48,836 nucleotides of DNA from the IMG/VR virus record IMGVR_UViG_3300002144_000224, positions 1-48,836 of that record. The stretch is one strand, 5' to 3'. The translations under genes and the position numbers were made by a program. This stretch comes from a virus. A model generated the notes under the pieces. That model was not told where the DNA came from, ran no database searches, and was given only the letters and a program-made list of their open reading frames with translations. Below are positions 1 through 5,773 of the stretch, piece by piece (the first letter of the stretch is position 1; every line of letters begins with the position of its first letter).

Positions 1-99
1 TTAGATACCTGCCAATATTTCAAAGATGAATTAGGTATTGAAGATGCAATGGAAACGTCCTTAGCAGAGGAGGCGATGGCCTATCTCTCAGAGCGATGA
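1..99 (+). CDS. C-terminal end of an unidentified gene (5' truncated by window edge)
   Basis: Frame 1 is open from the first base to a TGA at 97-99 and gives an acidic 32-residue tail ending in LSER. No family is recognisable from so little. The next overlapping frame (frame 2, 65-187) continues with sensible protein sequence (DEYAAVLFEVLVSSGFDP) and has no good start codon. The real gene may therefore run on to 187 through a one-base shift near 94; this is treated as a finding. Confidence 0.45.
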   Translation, partial: LDTCQYFKDELGIEDAMETSLAEEAMAYLSER

Positions 100-187
100 A
101 TATGCAGCGGTATTGTTTGAAGTCCTAGTATCAAGTGGATTCGATCCACGCTCAGTGTCAGTGGTAGATGATAAGGTAGAACTATGA
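65..187 (+). pseudogene. Open frame continuing the upstream gene after a possible +1 shift
   Basis: Frame 2 is open from 65 to a TGA at 185-187, and from 95 onward it reads like real protein (DEYAAVLFEVLVSSGFDPRS). The only candidate starts are TTG at 113 and GTG at 155 or 161, none with a ribosome binding site. The TGA overlaps the ATG of the next gene as ATGA at 184-187, the coupling seen elsewhere in this operon, so this frame is likely the true 3' end. Skipping base 94 joins it smoothly to the frame ending at 99. Assembly error, a genuine frameshift mutation and programmed shifting cannot be told apart here. Confidence 0.35.
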
Positions 188-300
188 ATGAATTCGATAA
201 AGCAATGGAAGATGTACTCGACTATGGTATGAAAGCCATAGATAACCTTACCGCCGAGGATTTGGCAAAAATTCAAATAATGTTCGAAGGAGCAGAATAA
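184..300 (+). CDS. Small acidic protein, 38 aa, unknown
   Basis: The ATG at 184 overlaps the preceding stop (ATGA) and the TAA at 298-300 overlaps the next ATG (TAATG), so this short frame is locked into a tight translationally coupled operon. The product starts MNEFDKAMEDVLDYGMKAID and is acidic and probably helical, with no recognisable domain. It is supported by the junctions rather than by homology. Confidence 0.6.
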   Translation: MNEFDKAMEDVLDYGMKAIDNLTAEDLAKIQIMFEGAE

Positions 301-707
301 TGGGAGACAGAGCTAACGTTGGAATCAAGACAAGCAATGGCAACACTATCTTTATTTATTTACATTGGGGTGGAATGGATAGGCATGAGATTGTTGCTAA
401 GGCTATTTCACATGCAATGCTTAGAGAAAATGACGAGTCATACTTTACACGTATCTTTGTTTCAAGAGTGATTGACACTGATTGGGATAAAGAAACTGGA
501 GTAGGCGTGGCCATCAATGAATTGCCTAGTAGTGGCGACGGGTATGATGTTCCAGTCTATGACTACACTAATAAAACTATTAGTATCCATCAAGAGGATT
601 GGACAGCTGTTGGTGCTGGTGGACTTGCGCATTACATCTCAGAGGTGTATGATAGAGATGAGTACCTTGCCAAATACGCAGTCAGGAGCACTGGAGCATA
701 TGTCTGA
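300..707 (+). CDS. Conserved phage protein of the MGDRANV type, 135 aa
   Basis: The N-terminus (MGDRANVGIK, then IYLHWGG) is a pattern I know from many unannotated phage proteins, in which MGDRAN is followed by a YxHWGG segment. The function is not established. The protein looks soluble and mixed alpha/beta, with no membrane segment or metal site. The start overlaps the previous stop (TAATG), with the purine-rich GAAGGAGCAG upstream as ribosome binding site. The stop at 707 overlaps the next start at 700 by 8 nt, so both are probably translated from one message. Confidence 0.8.
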   Translation: MGDRANVGIKTSNGNTIFIYLHWGGMDRHEIVAKAISHAMLRENDESYFTRIFVSRVIDTDWDKETGVGVAINELPSSGDGYDVPVYDYTNKTISIHQEDWTAVGAGGLAHYISEVYDRDEYLAKYAVRSTGAYV

Positions 708-1080
708 AACAATTAGTCTAAACAATAGTATAGTTACTGATAACTATGACCTAAACATTTGGGATAGGCGTGGGTATGAAACTGAATATGCTGAAGAAGG
801 GTGGGCTATTGACATTTATGCCTATAAGCATGTTCAAGACCCCTATGGTAGCGGTAGGCACATGAAAGACCATACCATCACTCTTACACCAATAGAGACT
901 AAAAGGTTGACACTAGGTTGGGACACTGACCTAGGAGGTGACTACACACCAGACGCTGATTTCTGGATAGACAAAGCAACATTCTTCCAGACCTATACTG
1001 ACATCCCCGAGCGGGTAGCTAACCTGTTGTGGGCCCTGCCTGAGTATGAGCAGATTGACGCATTCAGGGAAGTAGGGTAG
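700..1080 (+). CDS. Hypothetical protein, 126 aa
   Basis: I start this gene at ATG 700 (MSETISLNNS), not at an upstream in-frame Met inside the previous gene, because GGAG at 693-696 gives a suitable ribosome binding site and the remaining 8-nt overlap matches the operon's style. The product is acidic and rich in Trp and Tyr (NIWDRRGYETEYAEEGWAID), with no known motif. It lies between a conserved MGDRANV-type gene and the 1092 gene, in an early-type cluster of small genes. Confidence 0.75.
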   Translation: MSETISLNNSIVTDNYDLNIWDRRGYETEYAEEGWAIDIYAYKHVQDPYGSGRHMKDHTITLTPIETKRLTLGWDTDLGGDYTPDADFWIDKATFFQTYTDIPERVANLLWALPEYEQIDAFREVG

Positions 1081-1091
1081 AATAGGAGTAT

Positions 1092-1580
1092 ATGAAAAAC
1101 AAAGAGGAAATTGTAGCCTCTAAACTATACGACTTACTTGCTGATATTAGAACAGACCCAACACTTGTCGGAAGATACTTTGCCCAAACAGCGAGGGCAG
1201 AAGTATATGAAAGATTTGATGAGATGACAAGTTCTGCTAGACAAGAAAAGCAAAATAGAATAGACTGGATAAAAGACATAATCATAGGAGAGAAAAAAAT
1301 GACAACATCATTCGACAATAAGGTAATTATTCTATCCCAATTCTTCACTAGCTATGGACAAGAAGGAGACTTTGTAGACTTTATTCTTGAGAGAAATCTT
1401 GGCTTCCCTATGGCTATGGCTTATCACTTTGACTTCATAATTGGTTTTACTGATGAAGGTGCTGAGCTGATTGAGCAAACATTTGATGACCTTTTAGAAT
1501 TACTTGAGCTAGAAGATGAAGGTTGGGAAGATGTCTATGAGCTTGAGAAATCCGCTGGTCTTGAGGGAGCTATCCAATAA
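1092..1580 (+). CDS. Two-part hypothetical protein, 162 aa, C-terminal half paralogous to the 18298 gene
   Basis: AGGAG at 1083-1087 places the start at ATG 1092. Residues 1-69 form a charged helical segment. Residues 70-162 align over their whole length with the 93-residue protein at 18298-18579: both carry an ILS-x(5)-Y...(V/L)(E/V)DF pattern, a central hydrophobic stretch and an acidic tail (LELEDEGWEDVYELE versus VEMDDEGFEELDEIL). At the boundary there is a strong internal start (AGGAG at 1286-1290, ATG at 1299) that would yield exactly the paralogous 93-residue domain alone. Function unknown. Confidence 0.8.
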   Translation: MKNKEEIVASKLYDLLADIRTDPTLVGRYFAQTARAEVYERFDEMTSSARQEKQNRIDWIKDIIIGEKKMTTSFDNKVIILSQFFTSYGQEGDFVDFILERNLGFPMAMAYHFDFIIGFTDEGAELIEQTFDDLLELLELEDEGWEDVYELEKSAGLEGAIQ

Positions 1581-1594
1581 GCTATCCCTAGTTA

Positions 1595-1621
1595 CCTGCC
1601 CCATCGATCTGGTGGGGCAGG
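1595..1621 (+). terminator. Strong 9-bp GC hairpin after the 1092 gene
   Basis: CCTGCCCCA (1595-1603) and TGGGGCAGG (1613-1621) are perfect inverted copies around a 9-nt loop, 14 nt past the stop codon. The sequence after it (TGGGCCGGACC) is not T-rich, so this is either a U-tract-less terminator, which is common in actinobacteria, or an mRNA 3'-end stabiliser. It probably closes the left + strand operon. Confidence 0.6.
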
Positions 1622-1719
1622 TGGGCCGGACCTTCATATACCTAACAATACTATTAAAAATCTTTACGAAGGTATTGATTTTTTCCCCAAAGTATGATAA
1701 GATCCAATAGGAGTGTGGT

Positions 1720-1791
1720 ATGAATACTATAGTATGTACTATAATGATTATCTTTATTATAGTTACATTAGTTGTATTGGTCAATGATTGA
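1720..1791 (+). CDS. Membrane micropeptide, 23 aa
   Basis: AATAGGAGTGTGGT precedes ATG 1720, with AGGAG about 6 nt from the start. The product is almost entirely hydrophobic (MNTIVCTIMIIFIIVTLVVL...) and would form one transmembrane helix with a short polar end (VND). Such tiny phage membrane peptides can be holin-like or can modulate host membrane proteins, but nothing identifies this one. Support is the ribosome binding site plus the strongly non-random hydrophobicity. Confidence 0.5.
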   Translation: MNTIVCTIMIIFIIVTLVVLVND

Positions 1792-1873
1792 TACCGGCTG
1801 CGTCTTATAAGATAATATAAACAAACAATACATTACGAAGGGATCAAAAAAATCCCAAAAAGTTTGAGGGTAT

Positions 1874-1975
1874 ATGTTAGACCCAGTATCAATACCTACC
1901 ATAGAGTATATAACACTGTTAGTATTCTCTTCTATTATGATAGGTATATGGATATATATAAAAGGAAAAGAATGA
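1874..1975 (+). CDS. Membrane micropeptide, 33 aa
   Basis: ATG 1874 follows GAGGG at 1866-1870 with tight spacing. The product is a short polar N-terminus (MLDPVSIPTIEY), one transmembrane helix (ITLLVFSSIMIGIWIYI) and a basic tail (KGKE), suggesting an inner-membrane single-pass peptide with its C-terminus inside. Function unknown. A small GGGAT/ATCCC hairpin (1840-1856) precedes it. Confidence 0.45.
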   Translation: MLDPVSIPTIEYITLLVFSSIMIGIWIYIKGKE

Positions 1976-2035
1976 TGGATTTTTAATCCATTTCCCCCAG
2001 TTTTTATATGTTTTTAATTAGTTTTGAAAAGGATC

Positions 2036-2064
2036 TTGACAAAAACATTGTTTTGCTGTAATAT
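2036..2064 (+). promoter_or_regulatory. Sigma-70-type promoter, leaderless, for the 2072 gene
   Basis: TTGACA (2036-2041), a 17-nt spacer and TAATAT (2059-2064) form a consensus promoter. Transcription would start about 7 nt later, at 2071-2072, which is the ATG itself. No ribosome binding site lies before that ATG. This matches the leaderless architecture common in Actinobacteria. Confidence 0.8.
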
Positions 2065-2071
2065 TATGTAT

Positions 2072-2383
2072 ATGAAGAATAAAAAAGATAAAGCATTCAT
2101 TCCAGTATTAGGCCTTGTAGGTCTTGGAGTTGTAGCGTTCGTCGCTACCCTCGGGGCCCAACAGATCGTCGGGTATCAGACTGATGACCCTTTCTCAATC
2201 ATTACCCACCACGAAGGTGTATATACTGTCACCCAGACAGTTGAATCTAATTGCCTGGTAGTAGAAAGCACTAGGACTATCAACTCCGATAGTACCCTTA
2301 GCCTCCTAGGCCATAAGGCTACTATATCTGATAGCGAGAATTGCATTGATGTAAGGTTTGATGAAAGTGGAGATGATGAGTAA
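2072..2383 (+). CDS. Membrane-anchored extracytoplasmic protein, 103 aa
   Basis: I start at ATG 2072 (MKNKKDKAFIPVLGL), not at the upstream in-frame Met at 2024, because a perfect promoter occupies 2036-2064 and predicts a leaderless message starting here. A basic N-terminus is followed by a hydrophobic stretch (residues about 8-27), then a polar domain with two Cys (one in ESNCLVVE, one in SENCIDV) that could pair outside the cell. This looks like a signal-anchored small protein; a role such as superinfection exclusion is only a guess. The strong hairpin at 2401-2426 follows the stop. Confidence 0.75.
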   Translation: MKNKKDKAFIPVLGLVGLGVVAFVATLGAQQIVGYQTDDPFSIITHHEGVYTVTQTVESNCLVVESTRTINSDSTLSLLGHKATISDSENCIDVRFDESGDDE

Positions 2384-2400
2384 GCGTGATAGAACACATC

Positions 2401-2426
2401 TGTTGGTATATCCCCCTATACCAACA
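2401..2426 (+). terminator. Perfect 10-bp hairpin after the 2072 gene
   Basis: TGTTGGTATA (2401-2410) and TATACCAACA (2417-2426) pair perfectly around TCCCCC. It lies 17 nt after the stop codon at 2381-2383. No T-run follows, so it may act as a terminator without a U-tract or as a 3'-end stabiliser, closing the last + gene before the repeat-rich gene-free region. Confidence 0.55.
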
Positions 2427-2516
2427 CATATCATGCTAAATGTTATTATGAAGGAGTGTAAAAAGTCGCTGGAAGATATTAAGTTGTTTAATTAGATGTG
2501 CACTAATACCCATTAA

Positions 2517-2556
2517 CCACTTTCATCCACTTATAACCACTCTACTCCACTTATTC
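2517..2556. repeat. Four tandem 10-bp iterons (CCACTTNTNN type)
   Basis: CCAC occurs at 2517, 2527, 2537 and 2547, exactly one helical turn apart, in the units CCACTTTCAT, CCACTTATAA, CCACTCTACT and CCACTTATTC. Phased short repeats of this kind are typical initiator or regulator binding arrays. They lie 35 bp from a perfect DnaA-box 9-mer. Confidence 0.6.
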
Positions 2557-2590
2557 AGTAAGATAAACTGTTGATAACATGTTAATAACC

Positions 2591-2599
2591 TGTGGATAA
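2591..2599 (-). promoter_or_regulatory. Perfect DnaA-box 9-mer
   Basis: TGTGGATAA on the + strand is TTATCCACA on the - strand, the canonical DnaA box. A related 9-mer, TGTTGATAA, lies at 2569-2577. A single 9-mer can occur by chance, but its position next to phased iterons makes it credible. Confidence 0.5.
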
Positions 2600-2751
2600 C
2601 TTCGAGGGTATTGAGATATCCGCATACAAACTGTACACACATAATGTTATCTGTTCATGTCCTACCAAGAGTACACTTGATTGATATGTCCTCTTAGAAT
2701 GACAACTATAATGTCTAACATACTATACATTAGGGCTATATGTGTAGCTAA

Positions 2752-2797
2752 TGTCGGCGTTCACTGACATTACGTTATGTGTCGGCGAACGCTGACA
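2752..2797. repeat. Twin 18-bp palindromic repeats, possible operators
   Basis: TGTCGGCGTTCACTGACA (2752-2769) and TGTCGGCGAACGCTGACA (2780-2797) differ at three positions and are each near-palindromes (TGTC...GACA). They start 28 bp apart. They lie about 50-100 bp upstream of the promoter at 2824-2852. The pattern suits a dimeric repressor binding at two sites. Confidence 0.55.
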
Positions 2798-2802
2798 TTG
2801 CT

Positions 2803-2826
2803 CAATGTGGAGTATCTCCTACATTG
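2803..2826. repeat. Inverted repeat next to the 2859 promoter
   Basis: CAATGTGGAG (2803-2812) pairs with CTCC-T-ACATTG (2816-2826) with one bulged T and a TAT loop. Its right arm overlaps the candidate -35 (2824-2829) of the micropeptide promoter, so it could be an operator. Confidence 0.4.
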
Positions 2827-2852
2827 CACGATGTGGGGATATAAGCTATAAT
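2824..2852 (+). promoter_or_regulatory. Leaderless promoter for the 2859 micropeptide
   Basis: A perfect TATAAT at 2847-2852 is followed by 6 nt and then ATG 2859. The -35 at 17-nt spacing is TTGCAC (2824-2829), a weak match. No ribosome binding site is present before the ATG. The layout equals the other leaderless promoters in this window. Confidence 0.6.
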
Positions 2853-2858
2853 ATCTAT

Positions 2859-2960
2859 ATGCAGTCATTCTTCTTTGGTTCTTTAATCTTTAGCCTTTTA
2901 GTCTTTATGTCTGTGGCTTATGCTCTTATAGAGAAGCATATAGAGTTGTTATCTAACTAG
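2859..2960 (+). CDS. Membrane micropeptide, 33 aa, leaderless
   Basis: ATG 2859 lies 6 nt after a perfect TATAAT. The product begins MQSFFFGSLIFSLLVFMSVA and forms one transmembrane helix, ending in a short polar tail (EKHIELLSN). It converges on the - strand gene ending at 2988. It is the third transmembrane micropeptide within 1.3 kb, after those at 1720 and 1874. Function unknown. Confidence 0.55.
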   Translation: MQSFFFGSLIFSLLVFMSVAYALIEKHIELLSN

Positions 2961-2987
2961 GGGTTATTGTTATATAGGTAATGGGGC

Positions 2988-3200
2988 TTATTCTTTATGC
3001 CCCGAAAGTTTTGCTAGATCAATTTCTAGTTTACCAATACGCTTATGGAGTATATCCCTGGTAGTCTTCAATGACTCAATCCTGTCTTGAGCATCTTCAT
3101 ATCTAAACAATAGTCCTCCAGAATACTCATCAAATCCATAGATCATATGCCATAGTTCATTATAGGAGTGTTTCATCCTACGTTTAAAGTATTTAATCAT
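2988..3200 (-). CDS. Small coiled-coil protein, 70 aa
   Basis: A basic N-terminus (MIKYFKRRMKHSYNE) is followed by a C-terminal heptad-like helix (residues about 35-65, with EDAQDRIESLKTTRDILHKR). The start overlaps the end of the endonuclease VII-like gene by 8 nt. A short GGGGC/GCCCC hairpin straddles its stop codon and may help termination toward the convergent micropeptide gene. No family recognised. Confidence 0.65.
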   Translation of the reverse strand: MIKYFKRRMKHSYNELWHMIYGFDEYSGGLLFRYEDAQDRIESLKTTRDILHKRIGKLEIDLAKLSGHKE

Positions 3201-3570
3201 TACCCCACGACTTTCCAGAATTACTACCAGTTCTCATTAAATAGTTGGCAGCCTTCTTTAGCATATTAACATCATCATTAAAACGACCCAAAGCAGTATT
3301 ACATCCAGTGCATAGCCAACCCCTAAACTCATCTGTCTTCCAGTCATGATCCAAATGATATGTATCATAACTCATTTCACAAATATTACAGACATGATCA
3401 GCACTAGGCTTGGGAGTTATCTTCCTCAAATATGTAGTAGTCTTGGTCAAATGAGCATCACAAATCTTACACACATTCTTATACCAAATCTTTCCAGTAT
3501 TACGACCAACATTACTAATTCCCATATCACCCAATGGTTTTGTCTTATCACACAGTTTACAGGTTTTCAT
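3193..3570 (-). CDS. Endonuclease VII-like Holliday-junction nuclease, 125 aa
   Basis: The C-terminal half carries the recombination endonuclease VII signature: CNIC, then YHLDHDW as the His-Me finger catalytic core, then FRGWLCTGCN and an LKKAANYL helix. The N-terminus has two further CxxC pairs (CKLCDKT, CKICDAH), so two structural zinc sites are likely. In T4 the relative (gp49) cleaves branched DNA before packaging. The start at 3570 has GGAAG upstream and overlaps the preceding stop (TAATG). Family assignment is firm; the exact substrate is inferred. Confidence 0.85.
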   Translation of the reverse strand: MKTCKLCDKTKPLGDMGISNVGRNTGKIWYKNVCKICDAHLTKTTTYLRKITPKPSADHVCNICEMSYDTYHLDHDWKTDEFRGWLCTGCNTALGRFNDDVNMLKKAANYLMRTGSNSGKSWGND

Positions 3571-3872
3571 TAAAAGTCTTCCAGATCTAGTTCTTCCCTG
3601 GCTTTTACAGGGTCATAAACAAAAGCCAAAAGCTCAGCAATATCACGATACATTTTAGCTTTAGTACCACTACCACTTAGCATCTCTTGTTCAGACATCA
3701 TATTAAGAACACGCTGAACTCTTTCTCTTTCATCAGTGTTGCCCTCATTATATCCTTCACGATAGCCTTCGTTATAATACTCTGCACGATCAAACGTACC
3801 TTCATCATAACCATTGCTATGTGCTTTATCACCATACCGCTTAATTTCTTTGATAATCTTTTTCATTCCCAT
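3570..3872 (-). CDS. Hypothetical protein with NEGY/DEG-rich repeats, 100 aa
   Basis: This is the first gene of the left - operon. I start at ATG 3872 (MGMKKIIKEI), since a perfect promoter with -10 at 3879-3884 places the transcript start at this ATG; the second Met at 3866 is the alternative. Residues 18-48 contain a glycine/acid-rich repeated motif (NGYDEGTFDRAEYYNEGYRE, then GYNEG), similar to flexible segments in some assembly proteins. Charged elsewhere, no known domain, probably soluble. Confidence 0.75.
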   Translation of the reverse strand: MGMKKIIKEIKRYGDKAHSNGYDEGTFDRAEYYNEGYREGYNEGNTDERERVQRVLNMMSEQEMLSGSGTKAKMYRDIAELLAFVYDPVKAREELDLEDF

Positions 3873-3878
3873 AATATT

Positions 3879-3907
3879 ATTCTACTCTACTATTCCTTTT
3901 GTGTCAA
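3879..3907 (-). promoter_or_regulatory. Leaderless promoter for the left - strand operon
   Basis: On the - strand TTGACA (3902-3907), a 17-nt spacer, TAGAAT (3879-3884) and 6 nt lead straight into ATG 3872. Both hexamers and the spacing are near ideal, and no ribosome binding site is present. It drives the 3570, 3193 and 2988 genes. Confidence 0.85.
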
Positions 3908-4002
3908 GCATGAACACCCATTGTCTAGACATGTCCTGCAAATAGATTTAGATAATGCACTATAAGAAAATACCCAGCAGGTACAGTTGTCTATAGAGTG
4001 GA

Positions 4003-4533
4003 TCATCTCTTATTCACCGCCGAACTCATATCCGCCGAGCTTTTAAAATCTTTTGCTCCCTTAATAATATTACATAATGCATGAGAAGGTCTAACATTAT
4101 CTAAGCTATCTCTACCACCTCTCGCAATAGCAATAAGATGATCAATGTGTAGACCATTTTCCCAGTTTCCAAAACCAACTCTTCTAGAAGCAAACATGTC
4201 TATTTCAAATCCACAGATATGACATATCGTACCGTATTTTTCAATTACTTCCTGCTCTACATATTTCTCAAAACCATTTTTGGCTATCGTGGCTCGCTTC
4301 CTACGTTTCTTGCTTCTATCTATTTGTCTTCCTTTTTCAGAATTAGAATAAGCCCGTTGAACAGCACGAACAGTCTCTGGGTCATCAGCACGTCTCTTAC
4401 GTTGTTTTCGATTTATCTCATCACAGTGCTTGGAATGTCTTTCTCGTTGCCTTTCGGCATCACAAGGTTTACAGTAAGACTTACTCTTGCTGTTCATTTC
4501 ATTCACTTTGCATCTAATACAAATCTTATTCAT
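4003..4533 (-). CDS. HNH endonuclease with N-terminal zinc finger, 176 aa
   Basis: An N-terminal CIRCKVN...CKPC zinc site (residues 4-23) is followed by a very basic linker and an HNH core near the C-terminus: CHICG, LHIDHLIAIARGG, NVRPSHALCNIIKG. This is the common free-standing phage HNH layout; such enzymes are often homing endonucleases, or act in packaging when next to a terminase, which this one is not. ATG 4533 shares a base with the upstream TGA (TGATG), preferred over GTG 4536. Homing activity is inference. Confidence 0.85.
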   Translation of the reverse strand: MNKICIRCKVNEMNSKSKSYCKPCDAERQRERHSKHCDEINRKQRKRRADDPETVRAVQRAYSNSEKGRQIDRSKKRRKRATIAKNGFEKYVEQEVIEKYGTICHICGFEIDMFASRRVGFGNWENGLHIDHLIAIARGGRDSLDNVRPSHALCNIIKGAKDFKSSADMSSAVNKR

Positions 4534-5027
4534 CACTTAACTTTAATCTTTCGAGCTTTAGCAATCACATCATCCAAAGCAATTGGCGTATAGTTTATTT
4601 GTTCTACACTCACATTAATGTACCAATTATCTTTAATTAGTTTATCATGTAGGTGACCGTGAACATTAGCTTTGTACCTACTAGACTGTTGCTTGTTCAC
4701 TGGTATGTGTGTGAGTAGCATTTCAGCAATACTGTGGCTGCCCCGAATATCTTTAAAGTGAGGGAGGTATTCCTTGATGGGGAAGATATCGTGATTGCCT
4801 TTAATTAAAATCTTTGTACCATTAAGATGATCCATTATCCACAAGTGTTTAGGGTTCATGGTTAGATCCCCAAGGTGGTACACCTTATCATTAGGTCCGA
4901 CAACACTATTCCAATTCTTAATCAAAGCGCTGTCCATTTCATCCACATTTTCATAAGGTCTATTGCAATATTTAATAATATTATTATGACCAAAGTGTGT
5001 GTCACTAATAAGAAATACTTCTGCCAT
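4533..5027 (-). CDS. Calcineurin-like metallophosphoesterase, 164 aa
   Basis: All metal motifs of the YfcE/MPP family are in order: DTHFGH (D9, H11), GDL (D54), GNHD (N78, H79), THIP (H107) and HGHLH (H124, H126). Length is normal for a small phosphodiesterase. Members hydrolyse cyclic nucleotides, phosphodiesters or nucleotide second messengers; substrate cannot be told from sequence. In a phage it could degrade a defence signal or help recycle nucleotides (inference). The start is set at ATG 5027; an in-frame ATG 15 nt upstream has a poorer ribosome binding site. Confidence 0.88.
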   Translation of the reverse strand: MAEVFLISDTHFGHNNIIKYCNRPYENVDEMDSALIKNWNSVVGPNDKVYHLGDLTMNPKHLWIMDHLNGTKILIKGNHDIFPIKEYLPHFKDIRGSHSIAEMLLTHIPVNKQQSSRYKANVHGHLHDKLIKDNWYINVSVEQINYTPIALDDVIAKARKIKVK

Positions 5028-5307
5028 CAACTTCCCACCCATCTAGATCTGCTTGTGACCAATCGTCAACCTTAACCATAAAGTTCTTTTGGTCGTCTTT
5101 TTCTATTTCCTTAAACACACTTTCTGGGACATGTTGTCCTAGCATCCTATGTGTGTTTAAATGATCTATCATCTCTACCGTGCTGAATGCATGAAAAGAT
5201 CCCCACTGATCTTCATCATCTGTAATGTTACACGCACAACAATTAAGAAAGCCACCAGTGTCCATAAATACATAGACATCAGCTTCCATAAATCTACAGT
5301 AGCTCAA
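5005..5307 (-). CDS. Conserved phage protein of the MSYCR type, 100 aa (TTG start)
   Basis: The N-terminus MSYCRF...DVYVFMDTGGFLNCCAC matches a pattern I know from many actinophage proteins of unknown function (MSYCRW then CCAC). Keeping that N-terminus requires a TTG start at 5307, and AGGAGAG lies just upstream to support it; the next ATG (5289) would remove the conserved part. The cysteine cluster suggests a small metal site. It overlaps the neighbouring genes by 14 and 23 nt. Confidence 0.75.
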   Translation of the reverse strand: MSYCRFMEADVYVFMDTGGFLNCCACNITDDEDQWGSFHAFSTVEMIDHLNTHRMLGQHVPESVFKEIEKDDQKNFMVKVDDWSQADLDGWEVDGRSISY

Positions 5308-5512
5308 TCATCTCTCCTTTAATTTTTGAAACAAGTCTAAGTCCCTCTTCACCTTTTACTTTGCAATCACATTCCCCATCATGGGAAAGCCACTCAGAAG
5401 CTTCTAGCTCCAGCAGCCGAACAATGCGATCATGCTCAGCCTTGACGCCCTGGTTGTAGCCAAGCTGGTAATCCCAGGTTGTATTGTCTGCCGGTACAGG
5501 TGTATCACTCAT
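5294..5512 (-). CDS. Hypothetical protein, 72 aa
   Basis: The start ATG 5512 overlaps the upstream TAA (TAATG), with GGGGAG before it. The product begins MSDTPVPADNTTWDYQLGYN and contains a helical middle and a CDCKV pair. No known family. The junction sequence around its start is nearly repeated at the start of the 5512-5760 gene (see repeat at 5501 and 5749), hinting at local duplication. Confidence 0.65.
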   Translation of the reverse strand: MSDTPVPADNTTWDYQLGYNQGVKAEHDRIVRLLELEASEWLSHDGECDCKVKGEEGLRLVSKIKGEMIELL

Positions 5513-5773
5513 TAGTTCTCCCCATGTCTGGCTTTGTAGGCCGCAAAAGTTTCTCGGTCATTGTCGCTCGCCTGGTGTCGGCTAAGCATTTCCTCCAAGA
5601 GGTCTTCCAAAGATTCCACTGCGTCCTCATAGGCAAACCTAGAGACCTCCTCGTTAGTCAGCCACGAATCGGCCCCAGCCGAAGCATCTCGCTCCTGGGA
5701 CGCTCGCTCATTCAAGTACTCCAAAACATCAACCAACATTTCAGGGTATGTATCACTCATCAGTTCTCTTCCC
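5501..5773. repeat. Duplicated gene-junction sequence (5501-5523 and 5749-5773)
   Basis: TGTATCACTCAT followed by (C/T)AGTTCTC and CCCC occurs at both places. On the - strand it encodes the GEN/EEN end of one gene, its stop, and the MSDT start of the next. Two adjacent genes with the same junction suggest a duplication or recombination-mediated gene insertion. Confidence 0.5.
5512..5760 (-). CDS. Acidic helical protein, 82 aa, in GC-richer DNA
   Basis: Begins MSDTYPEMLVDVLEYLNERA, rich in Glu, Asp and Ala, probably all helical. Base composition and codon choice are visibly richer in G and C than in the surrounding genes, suggesting recent acquisition. Start and stop overlap the neighbours (TGATG upstream, TAATG downstream). 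No family recognised. Confidence 0.65.
   Translation of the reverse strand: MSDTYPEMLVDVLEYLNERASQERDASAGADSWLTNEEVSRFAYEDAVESLEDLLEEMLSRHQASDNDRETFAAYKARHGEN

Larger units (their letters stand above)
2384..2858. other. Gene-free repeat-rich region, candidate replication origin
   Basis: This 475-bp stretch lies between the end of a + gene and a leaderless micropeptide and carries no convincing gene. It holds a hairpin (2401-2426), four 10-bp CCAC iterons (2517-2556), a perfect DnaA-box 9-mer (2591-2599) with a near match at 2569-2577, twin 18-bp palindromes (2752-2769, 2780-2797) and another hairpin (2803-2826). Iterons plus DnaA box beside AT-rich DNA is the classical make-up of an origin. 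The palindromes look more like operator sites. Which protein binds is unknown. Confidence 0.5.

Noticed and set aside
906-911. TTGACA in the 700 gene as a promoter
   Set aside because: No TAnnnT box at 16-19 nt downstream; inside coding sequence.
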